From CAWCKS01 sp963763485 (lineage in GTDB: Bacteria; Pseudomonadota; Alphaproteobacteria; Rhizobiales; Xanthobacteraceae), in contig CAVXOW010000005.1 of assembly GCA_963763485.1 (NCBI GenBank), positions 1,488,001-1,552,000 of the forward strand: 64,000 nt of DNA, given 5' to 3'. Positions 8,818-19,280 of this stretch are shown piece by piece. The stretch's first letter is position 1, and every line of letters begins with the position of its first letter. The position numbers and the translations under genes were made by a program. Below the pieces are notes generated by a model. That model was not told the DNA's origin and made no database searches. It saw only the letters and a program-made list of their open reading frames with translations.

Positions 8818-10316
8818 ATGCGAAGATTGTCCATACTCACTGCGGTCTCGGCCTCTCTGCTCGCGCTTCTTGCGATACCTGCCACCGCGCAACCGGCAAA
8901 GGATATGCTGACGATCGATGCGCCGAATGATGCGGCGACGCTCGATCCGCACCTGCAATGGGACACCGACAGCTACACGCCTATCGCAACATCTTCGACA
9001 ATCTCGTCACCCGTGATGTCAGCGGCAAGATCGTGCCGCAGATCGCAACCGCCTGGCGCAATATCGACGACACCCTATGGAGTTCGATCTGCGCACCGAT
9101 GTGAAGTTTCACGACGGCACGCCGTTGACGGCAGAGGACGTGGCCTTCAGCGCCAAGCGCATCACCAACCCGGCGTTAAAGAGCTCGGCGCTGTCGCAGT
9201 TCGATCAGATCGTCGATGCTAAAGCGGAAGGTCCGGGCAAGGTCGTGCTGACGACGAAGACGCCCTATCCGGTGCTCCTGGCCCAGCTGGTCAAGCTGTC
9301 GATCGTCCCGAAAGCCTATGTGGAGCGGGTCGGCGACCAGACCTTCAATCTCAGGCCGATCGGCAGCGGCCCCTACAAATTGCGCGAGTGGCAGAAAGGC
9401 GTGCAAGTCACGCTCGACGCCAATGACGGCTATTGGCGCGGCAAGCCGCCGTTCAAGACGGTTATGTTCCGCGCGGTGCCCGACGTCTCAACCCGCGTCG
9501 CCGATCTGAAGACGAGCCGGGCCGATCTCATTCGCCTGCTGCCGCCGGATGAGGCCATCGCGCTGAAGAAGGAGCCGGGTATCAGCGTTCTGACGGTGCC
9601 GACCGAGCGCGTCGGCTACTCTGTTCATCAATGCGCAGTCGGGCGCGACCGCCGATCTCAGGGTTCGCCAGGCCATCGCTTACGCGATCGACAAGCAGAG
9701 CCTGATCGATGCGCTGCTGCAGGGCCTGGGCAAGCCGGTCAGCAGCATGGGGGCCGAGCCGATCTTCGGCTATCAACCCGACATCGCCGGCTATGGCTAT
9801 GATCCGGCAAAGTCGCGCGCGCTGATCAAGGACGCCAAGGCGGAAGGTGCCGAGCTCACCTTCCTCACCTCGCCGGCCTACGATCGGCGGTTGGTCGAAG
9901 CCATCCAGCAGATGATCAACGATGTCGGGCTGAAGGTGAATGTGGTGACGCTGGACCACGCGACGTTTCTGCGCCGCCGCCAGGGCACCCCGGCCGATGC
10001 CGGCAATCTCGCGATCGGGGTGTGGTCCTGCGCCTGCCAGGACGCCGACGGCATCATCTTCCCGCTGTTCCGGACCGGCGGCACGTGGGCGAAATATTCG
10101 AACCCGGCCTTCGACGTTGCTGTCGACGCGGCGCGCAGCACGCTCGACCCGGAGAAGCGCAACTCGGATTACAAGACGGCCTACGAGATCCTGCGCGAGG
10201 ATGTTCCTGGCATCGGTCTGTACCAGTCTTTTGCCACCTATGCCGCGCGCAAGGAGCTCAAGTGGCAACCGACTCCCAACGAGGCGCTGTTCGTCATGGA
10301 CATGAGCTGGAAATGA
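8818..10316 (+). pseudogene. ABC transporter substrate-binding protein (family 5), three frameshifts
   Basis: Pieces in three frames add up to a normal SBP family 5 (Dpp/Opp/Nik-type) binding protein of about 500 residues. It begins with a signal peptide (SLLALLAIPATAQ) at 8818. Frame changes are needed near 8980 (into YRNIFDNLVTRDVSG), near 9076 (into FDLRTDVKFHDGTPLTAEDV) and near 9617 (into FINAQSGATADLRVRQAIAY); the last frame runs to the stop at 10316. Binding proteins deliver the substrate to the permeases encoded just downstream. The permease and ATPase genes are intact. Three breaks in one gene suggest real loss of function, though homopolymer-type sequencing errors cannot be excluded. 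Confidence 0.85.
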
Positions 10317-10353
10317 CCGTTACGGCCAGCAGCACGAGGGTTAGGCTGCACTG

Positions 10354-11271
10354 ATGCTTCGCTATGCGGCAGGACGGCTGGTGCAAGCGGCCATCGCGAT
10401 CCTCGGCGTGCTGACGATCGTTTTCATCGTGATGCGCTTCTCCGGAGATCCCACGCTGCTGCTGGTACCGGAGGGAGCTTCGCAAGAGGCCATCGACGCC
10501 TTGCGCAAGAGCCTCGGCTTCGATCGCCCGATCATCGTGCAGTACCTCCAGTACCTGAGAGACCTGGCAAACTTCGACTTCGGCGTCTCGGTCGTTCAAC
10601 GCATCCCCGCATTCGATATCGTCGCCTCGCGCATTCCCTACACCGTGGCGCTCGCCACCGGCGCGCTCGTTGTCGCGATCGGCGTTGGCGTTCCGGCCGG
10701 CATCGTGATGGCGGTCTGGCGCGGCTCGTGGCTCGATCGGATGCTTGCGACAGTTGTGCTGACCGGACAGAGCATGCCGACCTTCCTCTCCGGCATCCTG
10801 CTCATCGTGGTGTTCGGCGTGATGCTTGGATGGCTGCCGACGTCGGGCGCAGGGGACGCCGCGGCCCTCATCCTGCCGTCCATAGCGCTCGGCGCGCTGT
10901 CGATGTCGACCTTCGCGCGCATGACACGAATTGCGATCATCGATGAGCTCGGCAAGGATTATGTGCGCGCGGCGTGGGCGCGCGGCATGTCAAAGGCGGC
11001 CACCGTCGCCCGCCACGTGCTGCGCAATGCCGCGATCCCCGTCGTGACGGTGGCGGCGCTCGAGATCGGCAATCTGCTCGCCGGCGCGGTCATCGTGGAG
11101 ACCGTGTTCGCGTGGCCGGGCATCGGCCAGCTCGCGATCCAGTCGATCCAGTCGCGCGACTTTCTGGTGGTGCAGCTGATCGTCCTGCTGATCTCCACGG
11201 TCTATGTCTTCACGAGCCTGCTGGCCGATCTCGTCTATGCGCTGATCGATCCGCGCATCAGGTTGGGCTGA
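10354..11271 (+). CDS. ABC transporter permease, DppB type
   Basis: This 305-residue inner-membrane permease belongs to the DppB/OppB family. Six hydrophobic segments are visible, from the N-terminal anchor (AAIAILGVLTIVFIV) to the last one near residue 270. The loop with the EAA-type signature contains DYVRAAWARGMSKAATVARHVLRNA-like features (near residues 205-230), where the ATPase docks. It follows the broken binding-protein gene by 37 bases and its TGA overlaps the next ATG, so the transporter genes are translated together. The likely cargo is a peptide-like or other nitrogenous compound. Confidence 0.9.
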   Translation: MLRYAAGRLVQAAIAILGVLTIVFIVMRFSGDPTLLLVPEGASQEAIDALRKSLGFDRPIIVQYLQYLRDLANFDFGVSVVQRIPAFDIVASRIPYTVALATGALVVAIGVGVPAGIVMAVWRGSWLDRMLATVVLTGQSMPTFLSGILLIVVFGVMLGWLPTSGAGDAAALILPSIALGALSMSTFARMTRIAIIDELGKDYVRAAWARGMSKAATVARHVLRNAAIPVVTVAALEIGNLLAGAVIVETVFAWPGIGQLAIQSIQSRDFLVVQLIVLLISTVYVFTSLLADLVYALIDPRIRLG

Positions 11272-12149
11272 TGACCATCATTCCCCAAAGGGCCCGGCCG
11301 ACCCGTCGCAGATCGACGCGCATGGTGCCGTTGGCGATCATCATCGCGGTCGTGATCCTCGTGGTGCTGCTCGTTGTTGCCGTGCTGACGCCCTGGATTT
11401 CGCCCGCAGACCCGATGCGGCAGGTCCTGGCGATGCGTCTCGAGCCGCCCGGCACGGTCTCGGCATCGGCCCAGCTGTACCTGCTCGGCACCGACGATCT
11501 CGGCCGCGACCTGCTGTCGCGCATCCTCTACGGCGCGCAGATATCGCTCGCCGTTGCGCTGGTATCCGTGACGGTCTCGACCGTCGTCGGCGTCAGTGCG
11601 GGGATGGTGGCCGCATGGTTTCGCGGCTGGGCCGAGATTCTGATCATGCGGCTTGTCGACATCATGCTGTCGATTCCCGCAGTGCTGCTCGCGGTGCTGA
11701 CCGTTGCCGTGCTCGGCCCCGGTTTCCTCAAATTGATCCTGGTGCTCGGTTTGACGCGCTGGCCCCGTTACACGCGCGTCGCCTTTGCCCAGACCTTGCA
11801 GGTTGCCAACCTGCCTTACATCAAGGCCGTCGAGATTGCCGGTGCACGAACGCCGCGCATCCTGTTCCGCCACGTCCTGCCCAACATCGCCGGACCGCTG
11901 CTGGTGGTCGCGACGGCCGAGTTCGGCCTGATGATCCTGTTCGAGGCCGGCTTGTCGTTCCTTGGGCTCGGCATTCAACCTCCTGCGCCAAGCTGGGGCT
12001 CGATCATGAGCGTCGGGCGGCAATATGTGGAGCGGGCGTGGTGGCTCGTCGCCTTCCCGGGGGGATGTCTGTTCCTTCTTGTCTTTTCGGTCAATTTGCT
12101 CGGCGACTGGCTCCGTGATCGCCTCGATCCTCGCTCCCGCGCGCGTTGA
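11271..12149 (+). CDS. ABC transporter permease, DppC type
   Basis: The second permease has 292 residues. It starts at an ATG that overlaps the TGA of the preceding gene (ATGA at 11271). The N-terminal membrane anchor is followed by the family segment LLGTDDLGRDLLSRILYGA, and the EAA-type loop is in PYIKAVEIAGARTPRILFRH. The GLSFLGLGIQPPAPSWGSIM ending is characteristic of DppC/OppC. It pairs with the upstream DppB-type permease to form the membrane channel. Confidence 0.9.
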   Translation: MTIIPQRARPTRRRSTRMVPLAIIIAVVILVVLLVVAVLTPWISPADPMRQVLAMRLEPPGTVSASAQLYLLGTDDLGRDLLSRILYGAQISLAVALVSVTVSTVVGVSAGMVAAWFRGWAEILIMRLVDIMLSIPAVLLAVLTVAVLGPGFLKLILVLGLTRWPRYTRVAFAQTLQVANLPYIKAVEIAGARTPRILFRHVLPNIAGPLLVVATAEFGLMILFEAGLSFLGLGIQPPAPSWGSIMSVGRQYVERAWWLVAFPGGCLFLLVFSVNLLGDWLRDRLDPRSRAR

Positions 12150-12192
12150 GGCCGGTCATGAGATGCAGGACGGCGGGTTTCGAGGACGGGCG

Positions 12193-13187
<995 letters not shown>

Positions 13188-13191
<4 letters not shown>

Positions 13192-14177
13192 CGGCCGCAT
13201 CAACCGTTGCCGAACCCGTGCTGGAGCTGCGCGATGTTGCCGTGCACTTCGGCGGCCGCAGCGGGCTGTTCTCGCCACCGACGCCACCGGTGAGGGCCGT
13301 CGAAGGCGTCGATCTCACCCTGGCGCCGGCGGAAACGGTCGGTCTTGTCGGTGAGTCCGGCTGCGGCAAGTCGACCTTATGTAACGCCATTGTCGGACTG
13401 TTGCCGCCGACCCGTGGCAGCATCCGCGTCTGCGGGCGGGAGATTGCGGGCGCCGATGCCGGCACGCTCCGGACCGCGCGCCGCGACGTTCAGATGATCT
13501 TCCAGGATCCGGTGCTGTCGCTCAACCCGCGCGCGACCGTTGGAGGTGCGATCGCCGAACCGCTGGCGGCGCGCGACATCGCGCGCGGCGCTGCCCTCAA
13601 GGACCGCGTCGCCGCACTTCTCGCGCAGGTCGGGCTCAAGGCCGAGCATGCCGGCCGCTATCCGCATCAGTTGTCCGGTGGCCAGCGTCAGCGTGTCGTC
13701 ATCGCGCGGGCGCTCGCGCTTGAGCCAGCCGTCGTCGTCTGCGACGAGCCGGTGTCAGCCCTCGACGTCTCCGTGCGCGCCCAGATCCTCAATCTCCTGG
13801 TCGACCTGCAGCAGCGGATGGGCGTGTCCTATCTGTTCGTGTCGCACGATCTCGCGGTGGTGCGTCACATCTGCGATCGCGTGGCGGTGATGTATCTCGG
13901 CCGTCTCGTCGAGCAGGCGCCGCGCGATGTCTTCTTCGCCGCGCCCAAGCATCCCTATACGCAGGCGCTGATGTCGGCGGTGCTGGAAGCGGACCCCGTC
14001 GCCCAGCGCGTGCGTCAGCGCACGATCCTGACCGGCGAATTGCCGAGCCCTTCAAACGTGCCGAAGGGTTGTGCCTTCCACACGCGCTGCCCCCGGGCAA
14101 CCGCGATCTGCGCGGTCGAGCGCCCTTTGCTGACACCACGTCTCGATGGCGCGCTGGTAGCGTGCCATCACGCCTAG
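13188..14177 (+). CDS. ABC transporter ATPase, DppF type
   Basis: The second ATPase of the importer has 329 residues when started at the ATG overlapping the preceding stop. Walker A is GESGCGKST near residues 55-63, then the Q-loop MIFQDP, signature LSGGQRQRV, Walker B VVVCDEP and H-loop SHDL. The C-terminal extension KGCAFHTRCPRATAIC is typical of the oligopeptide subfamily. It closes the permease-ATPase operon, which is complete except for the broken binding protein. Confidence 0.9.
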
Positions 14178-14234
14178 AGCGATTTCGCTCGGCGGCCCAA
14201 CCGCGGTTGCTGCAATACTGCCGAGCCAGGCCGG

Positions 14235-15221
14235 CTAAGACGATTGCGCCGCCGCTGACAAGCGCGCCGCTGCGGCAAAATATTGCTTGGCCAAGCGGTC
14301 GACCACTGCGGCCGTACTCTCGACCGCCTTGCTGGCGCCGACGCCCTGGCCGGCGGCAAAGGTTTGGCTCCAGCGCGCAGGCTTTGCCTGATTGCTGTCG
14401 TAGAGGCGGACGGGCTTGTGGCTGAGTTCGTCGATCGTGTAGCCCGCGTCATGCAATGATCGCTTGATCCAGGATGCCGGCGTGCCGGTGACCGCGGCGC
14501 TGACAATGATGTCTTCGATCGCAGACTTGACCACAAGTTCCTTGTGACGTGGATTGGCGATGCTTTCTTCGGTCGCGATGAAGCTGGTGCCCATGTAGAC
14601 GAGATCGGCGCCGGCGGCGATTGCGCCGGCGACACCCGCACCGTCGCCGATGCCGCCGCCGAGGATCACGAGGCCGTCGAAGAACTCACGCACTGCCGAG
14701 AGAAACGCGAACGGCGACAACGAGCCGGTATGTCCGCCGGCGCCCGCGGCGACACAGGCAATGCCGTCGGCGCCGGCCGCGACCGCCTTGCGCGCGAGAT
14801 TGAGATTGATCACGTCGGCGATGACGACGCCGCCATAACCCTGCACCACCTCGATCGCCGGTTTCGGGCTGCCCAGCGCGGTGATCACCATGGGCGGCTT
14901 GTATTTGGCGATCAGCTTGAGGTCATCGGCAAGCCGGGTGTTGGTCGAGTGCGTGATCAGGTTGACGGCCCAGGGCGCGATCCGGGCAGCGGGATCGGCG
15001 GCCTTTGCCGCGGCGAGGCGATCGGCGATGTCGCGCATCCATTCGTCGAGTGCGCTTGTGGTGCGGCAATTCGGCGTCGGAAACGCACCGATCACGCCGG
15101 CCTTGCAGGCCGCGACCACAAGGTCGGGGCCCGACACCAGGAACATCGGTGCTGCGACGATCGGGATACGGGTGGTTTCGGCGAGCAGTTCTTTGAATTC
15201 GTTCAGGCGGGCAGTTGGCAT
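14235..15221 (-). CDS. Nitronate monooxygenase (2-nitropropane dioxygenase family)
   Basis: This 328-residue FMN-dependent TIM-barrel protein oxidises alkyl nitronates to carbonyl compounds and nitrite in characterised relatives. The active-site motif AAGAGGHTG lies near residue 160 and contains the expected His. The phosphate-binding segments ILGGGIGDGAG and VYMGTSFIAT follow. The protein is of normal length. It is transcribed with the LLM flavoenzyme gene upstream (38-base gap), suggesting a shared flavin-linked catabolic role. A second, more distant family member is encoded at 30718-31716. Confidence 0.85.
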   Translation of the reverse strand: MPTARLNEFKELLAETTRIPIVAAPMFLVSGPDLVVAACKAGVIGAFPTPNCRTTSALDEWMRDIADRLAAAKAADPAARIAPWAVNLITHSTNTRLADDLKLIAKYKPPMVITALGSPKPAIEVVQGYGGVVIADVINLNLARKAVAAGADGIACVAAGAGGHTGSLSPFAFLSAVREFFDGLVILGGGIGDGAGVAGAIAAGADLVYMGTSFIATEESIANPRHKELVVKSAIEDIIVSAAVTGTPASWIKRSLHDAGYTIDELSHKPVRLYDSNQAKPARWSQTFAAGQGVGASKAVESTAAVVDRLAKQYFAAAARLSAAAQSS

Positions 15222-15258
15222 CGAGAGGCTTTAGCCCAGCTTTCGGCTAGCGGCTAGC

Positions 15259-16449
15259 TCACTCCTCCGCCAGCTTCACCCGCTTTACGTCGTGCGCCTG
15301 CAGTTTCGGCAACACGTCTTTCGCAAAACGCCTGATCTGTTCGAGGAACAGCTCCTGCGGCAGCACACCGCGATTGAGGCTGATCTGGACGGAATTGGCG
15401 CCGGTATGTTCGGCGATCGCGATGATGCGCTCGGTGACCTCGTCCGGCGTGCCCCAGGGCAGGTGCTCGGCCATCCGCGTTACGTCCTCCATCGTCATGT
15501 TGCGGAAATTCTCCCGCGCGAACTCCGCCGAGCGCAAGTTCTCGGCGCGCACATAGTCGGTTGAGGTTTGCGTTGAGTACCCGGCCTGGCGCTGCAACGA
15601 GGTCTCCGTAAAATTGCCGTGGCTGAACAGCGTGCGGTTGAAATAGAGATGATAGGGCCCGTACTCCTTCACGGCCGCGGCCTTGCTGTCGGCGACGTAG
15701 GCGGTCAGGCCAAGCGAGAGGTGATTTGGCGTGATCTTGTGGCCGTTCGCGGCGAGGCATTTCGCGAAGTAGCGGATGATGTCGTCCTGCAAACCGCCGG
15801 GCGCGAGGCCGGGCGTGATTACGGCGTTCTTGCGTGCGGCGAATTCGATCGACTCCTTGCTGCCGACGACCGGAATCCAGATCTCAGGCTGGGGCTGCTG
15901 CACCGGCCGCGGCCAGATCGCGACGTCCTTGTAGGACCAGAATTTTCCTTCGTAGGAGAACACTTCCTCTGTCCACGCTCGCGTGACGATCTCAAAAGCC
16001 TCTTCAAAGCGTGCGCGGGATTCCGGCAAGGGCACGTTGTGCACCTGGTATTCGCGCGGGATGCCGCGGGCAAAGCCGGAGATCAGGCGGCCGTTCGACA
16101 GGCAGTCGATCATCGCCAGCTCCTCGGCGAGCCGGAGCGGCTCGTGCAGCGGCAGCAGGTTGCCGTAGATCAGCAGCTTGAGCTTCTTGGTGCGCTGCGC
16201 GGCGGCGGCGGCCATCAGGTTCGGCGAGTTCATGAGCCCGTAGGGCGAGCAGTGATGTTCGTTGAAGCCGACGCCGTCATAGCCGAGGCGGTCCATCTCC
16301 TCCCAGGCCGCGAGATGCTCGGCGTAAGTCCGATGCGCCACGTCGGCTTTGAAATGTCGCTTCGCCAGTGGATAGGGCAGCTCGCTGCCGACTTTCAGGT
16401 GGTCGAGCTGCTCGCCGTAGGCCAGCAGGTCGAAGATGAGGACTTTCAT
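15259..16449 (-). CDS. LLM-class flavin-dependent oxidoreductase
   Basis: This 396-residue luciferase-like monooxygenase has the expected N-terminal strand (KVLIFDLLAYGE), the DGVGFNEHHCSPYG segment with the EHH motif, and the GNLLPLHEPLRLAEELAM and GRLISGFARGIPREY segments common to bacterial luciferase relatives. These enzymes use reduced FMN or F420 and oxygen to oxidise diverse substrates. With the co-transcribed nitronate monooxygenase it could attack a nitrogen- or sulfur-containing compound, but the substrate is unknown. The ATG at 16449 begins right at the conserved N-terminus. Confidence 0.85.
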   Translation of the reverse strand: MKVLIFDLLAYGEQLDHLKVGSELPYPLAKRHFKADVAHRTYAEHLAAWEEMDRLGYDGVGFNEHHCSPYGLMNSPNLMAAAAAQRTKKLKLLIYGNLLPLHEPLRLAEELAMIDCLSNGRLISGFARGIPREYQVHNVPLPESRARFEEAFEIVTRAWTEEVFSYEGKFWSYKDVAIWPRPVQQPQPEIWIPVVGSKESIEFAARKNAVITPGLAPGGLQDDIIRYFAKCLAANGHKITPNHLSLGLTAYVADSKAAAVKEYGPYHLYFNRTLFSHGNFTETSLQRQAGYSTQTSTDYVRAENLRSAEFARENFRNMTMEDVTRMAEHLPWGTPDEVTERIIAIAEHTGANSVQISLNRGVLPQELFLEQIRRFAKDVLPKLQAHDVKRVKLAEE

Positions 16450-16497
16450 TGTGCGTGACCTCTCGGGGATATGAGCGGGGTCGGAATCATCGCGATC

Positions 16498-16923
16498 TTA
16501 CGCCAGCTCGGCTGCAGCTCGGGCCAGAATTTGCCGGAACCAGACACGGCCCCGGCGACTGTCGATCACCGGGCTCCAGAACGCATCGATAAAAAGCTGC
16601 TTGCGCGGGAACGCGATTTCGACCAGCCGCAGGCGGCCCTCGCGGCTGAGCGTTCGCGCTACCTTGCGCGGCACGAGCGCAATGCAGTCCGATTCCTCAA
16701 CGATGGCGCCGAGGACAAGAAAATTGGGCACGACGCAGATCGGCGCGACTTCGAGCGGCGAGGTCGGCTGCAGCAGGGTCTGGACCTCCGGCAGCACGCG
16801 CGGCCCGGCCCGGAACGCCGCATAGCGCATTGATTTGAATTGCGATGCCGTCAGGCGATCGGGAATGTCCTCGTTGCGTGCCGCGGCGATACAGACGATG
16901 TCGTCGCGCCACAAAGTCGGCAC
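16498..16923 (-). pseudogene. LysR regulator, C-terminal fragment
   Basis: The translation from about 16923 to the stop at 16498 matches the second half of a LysR effector domain (DVPTLWRDDIVCIAA through GAIVEESDCIALVPRKVART to FRQILARAAAELA). The DNA-binding domain and first lobe are missing. Upstream, the minus-strand frame stays open but reads into bases that encode the RraA-like fragment on the other strand. This looks like a deletion junction near 16915 that fused the tail of a regulator gene to a divergent rraA-like gene. Confidence 0.75.
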
Positions 16924-17595
16924 GTCCACGCTGACCGGTCTTCTCAACCGGCGCGGGCTGCGCAACATGTTCATGCAGGACGTCAACCCGTTGCGCATTA
17001 CCCAGCCGCGCATGGTCGGACTTGCGTTCACCATGCGCTCATCCCGTCGCGCGAGGACAAGGCCGGGCCGAACGCGCCGAACGGCGGGCGGACGCAGGTG
17101 CAGGCGATGGAGGAGTGCCGCCCGGACACGTGCTGGTCATCGATTCGCGCGGCTACGCGCGGGCCGCCTCTGCCGGCGATCTCTATGCCGGCAGGTTGAA
17201 GGCGCGCGGCTGTGCCGGGATTGTCACCGACGGCGGCTTGCGGGATTCAGAAGGTATTTTGAAAAACCGGGTTGCCTGCTTACCAGCAGCGGCCGAGTTC
17301 GCCGCCAAGTCCGATCGCGCATCAGCCGGTCGATCTCAATCTTCCGATTGGCTGCGGCGGTGTCGCTGTGTATCCCGGCGATGTTATCGTCGGCGACTGC
17401 GACGGCGTTGTCGTCATCCCGCCCGAGATCGTCGATGTGGTCGCGGAGGAGGCCGTTGCTGCGACGCTGTTCGATGAGTTTGCCGAGGAGGAAGTCGCGC
17501 GCGGGCGGGCGTTGCCGGGGCTGTTCCCTAATACCGGGCCTGAGGCCAAGCGCGATTTCGAGGCGTGGAAGCTCAAGCGTCCGGGGCGCTCGTAA
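16912..17595 (+). pseudogene. RraA-like aldolase/decarboxylase, frameshifted
   Basis: Pieces in several frames make one RraA-family protein (HMG/CHA aldolase and oxaloacetate decarboxylase relatives). It begins near VGTSTLTGLLNRRGLRNMF and proceeds to LAFTMR. Shifts are then needed near 17040 (to SREDKAGPNAPNGG), 17115 (to GHVLVIDSRGYARAASAGD) and 17265 (to GLPAYQQRPSSPPSP). The last frame reads PIGCGGVAVYPGDVIVGDCD and ends at 17595. The GxxxxxxGG-type and RD (GGLRD) motifs of the family survive. The first N-terminal residues are lost at the junction with the LysR fragment. Three shifts plus a truncation indicate a dead gene. Confidence 0.8.
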
Positions 17596-17624
17596 GGGGC
17601 ATCGCGGACGGTGTCGCTCGACGC

Positions 17625-17918
17625 TTATTCGGCGATCGCGCCGCGGGTCCCGGTCATCTTGGCCACCATTCCCGCTGATTGCTCTTTGTACGTCGCCATC
17701 GAAGGGCCGCTCCAGTGAGCCTTGAAAGCGTCCTCATCTTCATAGACCTCGATCAAGAGAACCTTGGTCTCATCGTCTCGCGGCAACAGGAAATCGAATT
17801 GTAGTGTCCCTGGTTCATCTTTGAGGCAACGCTCCCGATGCTGCATCAGTAAAGGCAGAAGCTCGTTCATTCTTCCGGGGATGGCCTCAATTGTCGCAAT
17901 GATCCCAAGCTTCGGCAT
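17625..17918 (-). CDS. ABM-fold monooxygenase (quinol monooxygenase-like)
   Basis: This 97-residue protein is a complete antibiotic-biosynthesis-monooxygenase (ABM) ferredoxin-like domain. It opens with LGIIATIEAIPGRMNELLPL and contains the core LQFDFLLPRDDETKVLLIEVYEDEDAF and the HWSGPSM segment. Such small dimeric proteins oxidise quinols or polycyclic substrates without a cofactor, or serve in stress handling. It lies 56 bases downstream of the M20 amidohydrolase gene on the same strand and may be co-transcribed with it. Confidence 0.8.
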   Translation of the reverse strand: MPKLGIIATIEAIPGRMNELLPLLMQHRERCLKDEPGTLQFDFLLPRDDETKVLLIEVYEDEDAFKAHWSGPSMATYKEQSAGMVAKMTGTRGAIAE

Positions 17919-17974
17919 GGCATCGTCTCCCTTCGGCTCTTTGGTTGCGTCGAAATGCGTCGTCTCGTTCGCCG

Positions 17975-19123
17975 CTAGTTCCGTGCCAGCGCGACCTTGG
18001 CGACCTCCGCCATCCAGTGCGAGGCTGCCGGCAGGATCGCATCGTTGAAATCATACATCGGGCCGTGCAGCTCGGCGCCCTCGCGCAGCTCGCCGTTGCC
18101 GATCCATACGAACGCGCCGGGCCGATGGTCGAGGTAGAAGGTGAAATCCTCGCCGGCCATGCTGGGCGCGAGATCCCGGTGCAGCGGCAGGTGGGCCTTC
18201 TCCGCAGCGGTGCGGGCGAGGCTCGCTCCCTCCGGCCTATTGATCACCGGGTTCAACCCGACCGTGATTTCGGGCATCACCTTGACGTCGAACGTCGTTG
18301 CAACACCGGCGCAGATGCGCTCGATGCCGCTGATGATGGTATTGCGCACGGCGTTCTTGTGGTTGCGCAGCGTGCCGCGGATGGTCACACGCCCGGCAAT
18401 TTGATTGGCCGCGGTGCCGCCTTCGATGGTGCAGAGCGAGAGCACGGCGGTGTCGAGCGGATCGATGTTGCGCGAGACGATCGACTGCAGCGCGACGATC
18501 AGGTGTCCGGCAGCCACCATGGGATCGCTGGTCAGGTGCGGCATGCCGGCGTGGCCGGCATGGCCGTCGATGGTGAGCGTGACACGGCCGCCGGACGCCA
18601 TGACGACGCCGTCGTGGACCGCAACCTCTCCGGCGGCGAGGCCGGGCCAGTTGTGGAAACCGAAAATCTGCGTCATCGGAAAACGGTCGAACAGCCCGTC
18701 GGCGATCATCGCCTTGGCGCCGCCAAAACCTTCCTCGGCCGGCTGGAAAACGAGATCGATGGTCCCGCTCCAGCTGGTGTCGGCGACGAGGAGCGCGGCA
18801 GCACCGAGCAGCGACACCGTGTGGCCATCATGGCCACAGGCGTGCATGACGCCTTGGTTGCGCGAGGCATAGGGCAAGCCGGTGGTCTCGGCGATCGGCA
18901 GCGCGTCCATGTCGGCGCGCAGGCCGACGCGGCCTTCAGCGGCTCCGCGCGACAGCGTTGCGACCACGCCGTGGCCGCCGATTCCCGCGGTGAAGGGAAT
19001 GCCCAGCTCGGTCAGCCGTTGTTGCACGAAAGCCGAGGTCGCCTTCTCCCGCAGCGAGAGTTCCGGGTTGGCGTGCAGATGGCGGCGCCACTCGGCGAGT
19101 TTTTTGTGGAGGTCTGGGGTCAC
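17975..19123 (-). CDS. M20-family amidohydrolase (hippurate hydrolase-like)
   Basis: This 382-residue metallopeptidase belongs to the M20D amidohydrolases that remove acyl groups from amino acids (hippurate hydrolase, IAA-amino acid hydrolase). Metal-binding motifs are visible: ALPIAE near the start, MHACGHDGHTVSLLGAA near residue 100, and PAEEGFGG near residue 135. The lid domain and C-terminal MAGEDFTFYL, another metal-site segment, are present. It is divergent from the hydantoinase genes at 19281, and a joint role in opening cyclic imides and then cleaving the N-acyl or carbamoyl product is plausible but inferred. Confidence 0.88.
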   Translation of the reverse strand: MTPDLHKKLAEWRRHLHANPELSLREKATSAFVQQRLTELGIPFTAGIGGHGVVATLSRGAAEGRVGLRADMDALPIAETTGLPYASRNQGVMHACGHDGHTVSLLGAAALLVADTSWSGTIDLVFQPAEEGFGGAKAMIADGLFDRFPMTQIFGFHNWPGLAAGEVAVHDGVVMASGGRVTLTIDGHAGHAGMPHLTSDPMVAAGHLIVALQSIVSRNIDPLDTAVLSLCTIEGGTAANQIAGRVTIRGTLRNHKNAVRNTIISGIERICAGVATTFDVKVMPEITVGLNPVINRPEGASLARTAAEKAHLPLHRDLAPSMAGEDFTFYLDHRPGAFVWIGNGELREGAELHGPMYDFNDAILPAASHWMAEVAKVALARN

Positions 19124-19280
19124 GATGTCAGGGGCAGACGCGGGGCTTTCAGGCGAACGGAAGCCGGATCATGGCATCCGGCAGGGTCCAAGTCGAGCTT
19201 GCCGCCTGTTCGAAAACGCGCCAACAAAGTACAGCTTCCGCTGACGAAACAAGCGGCACTTTCAACGGTCAAACGCCCCA

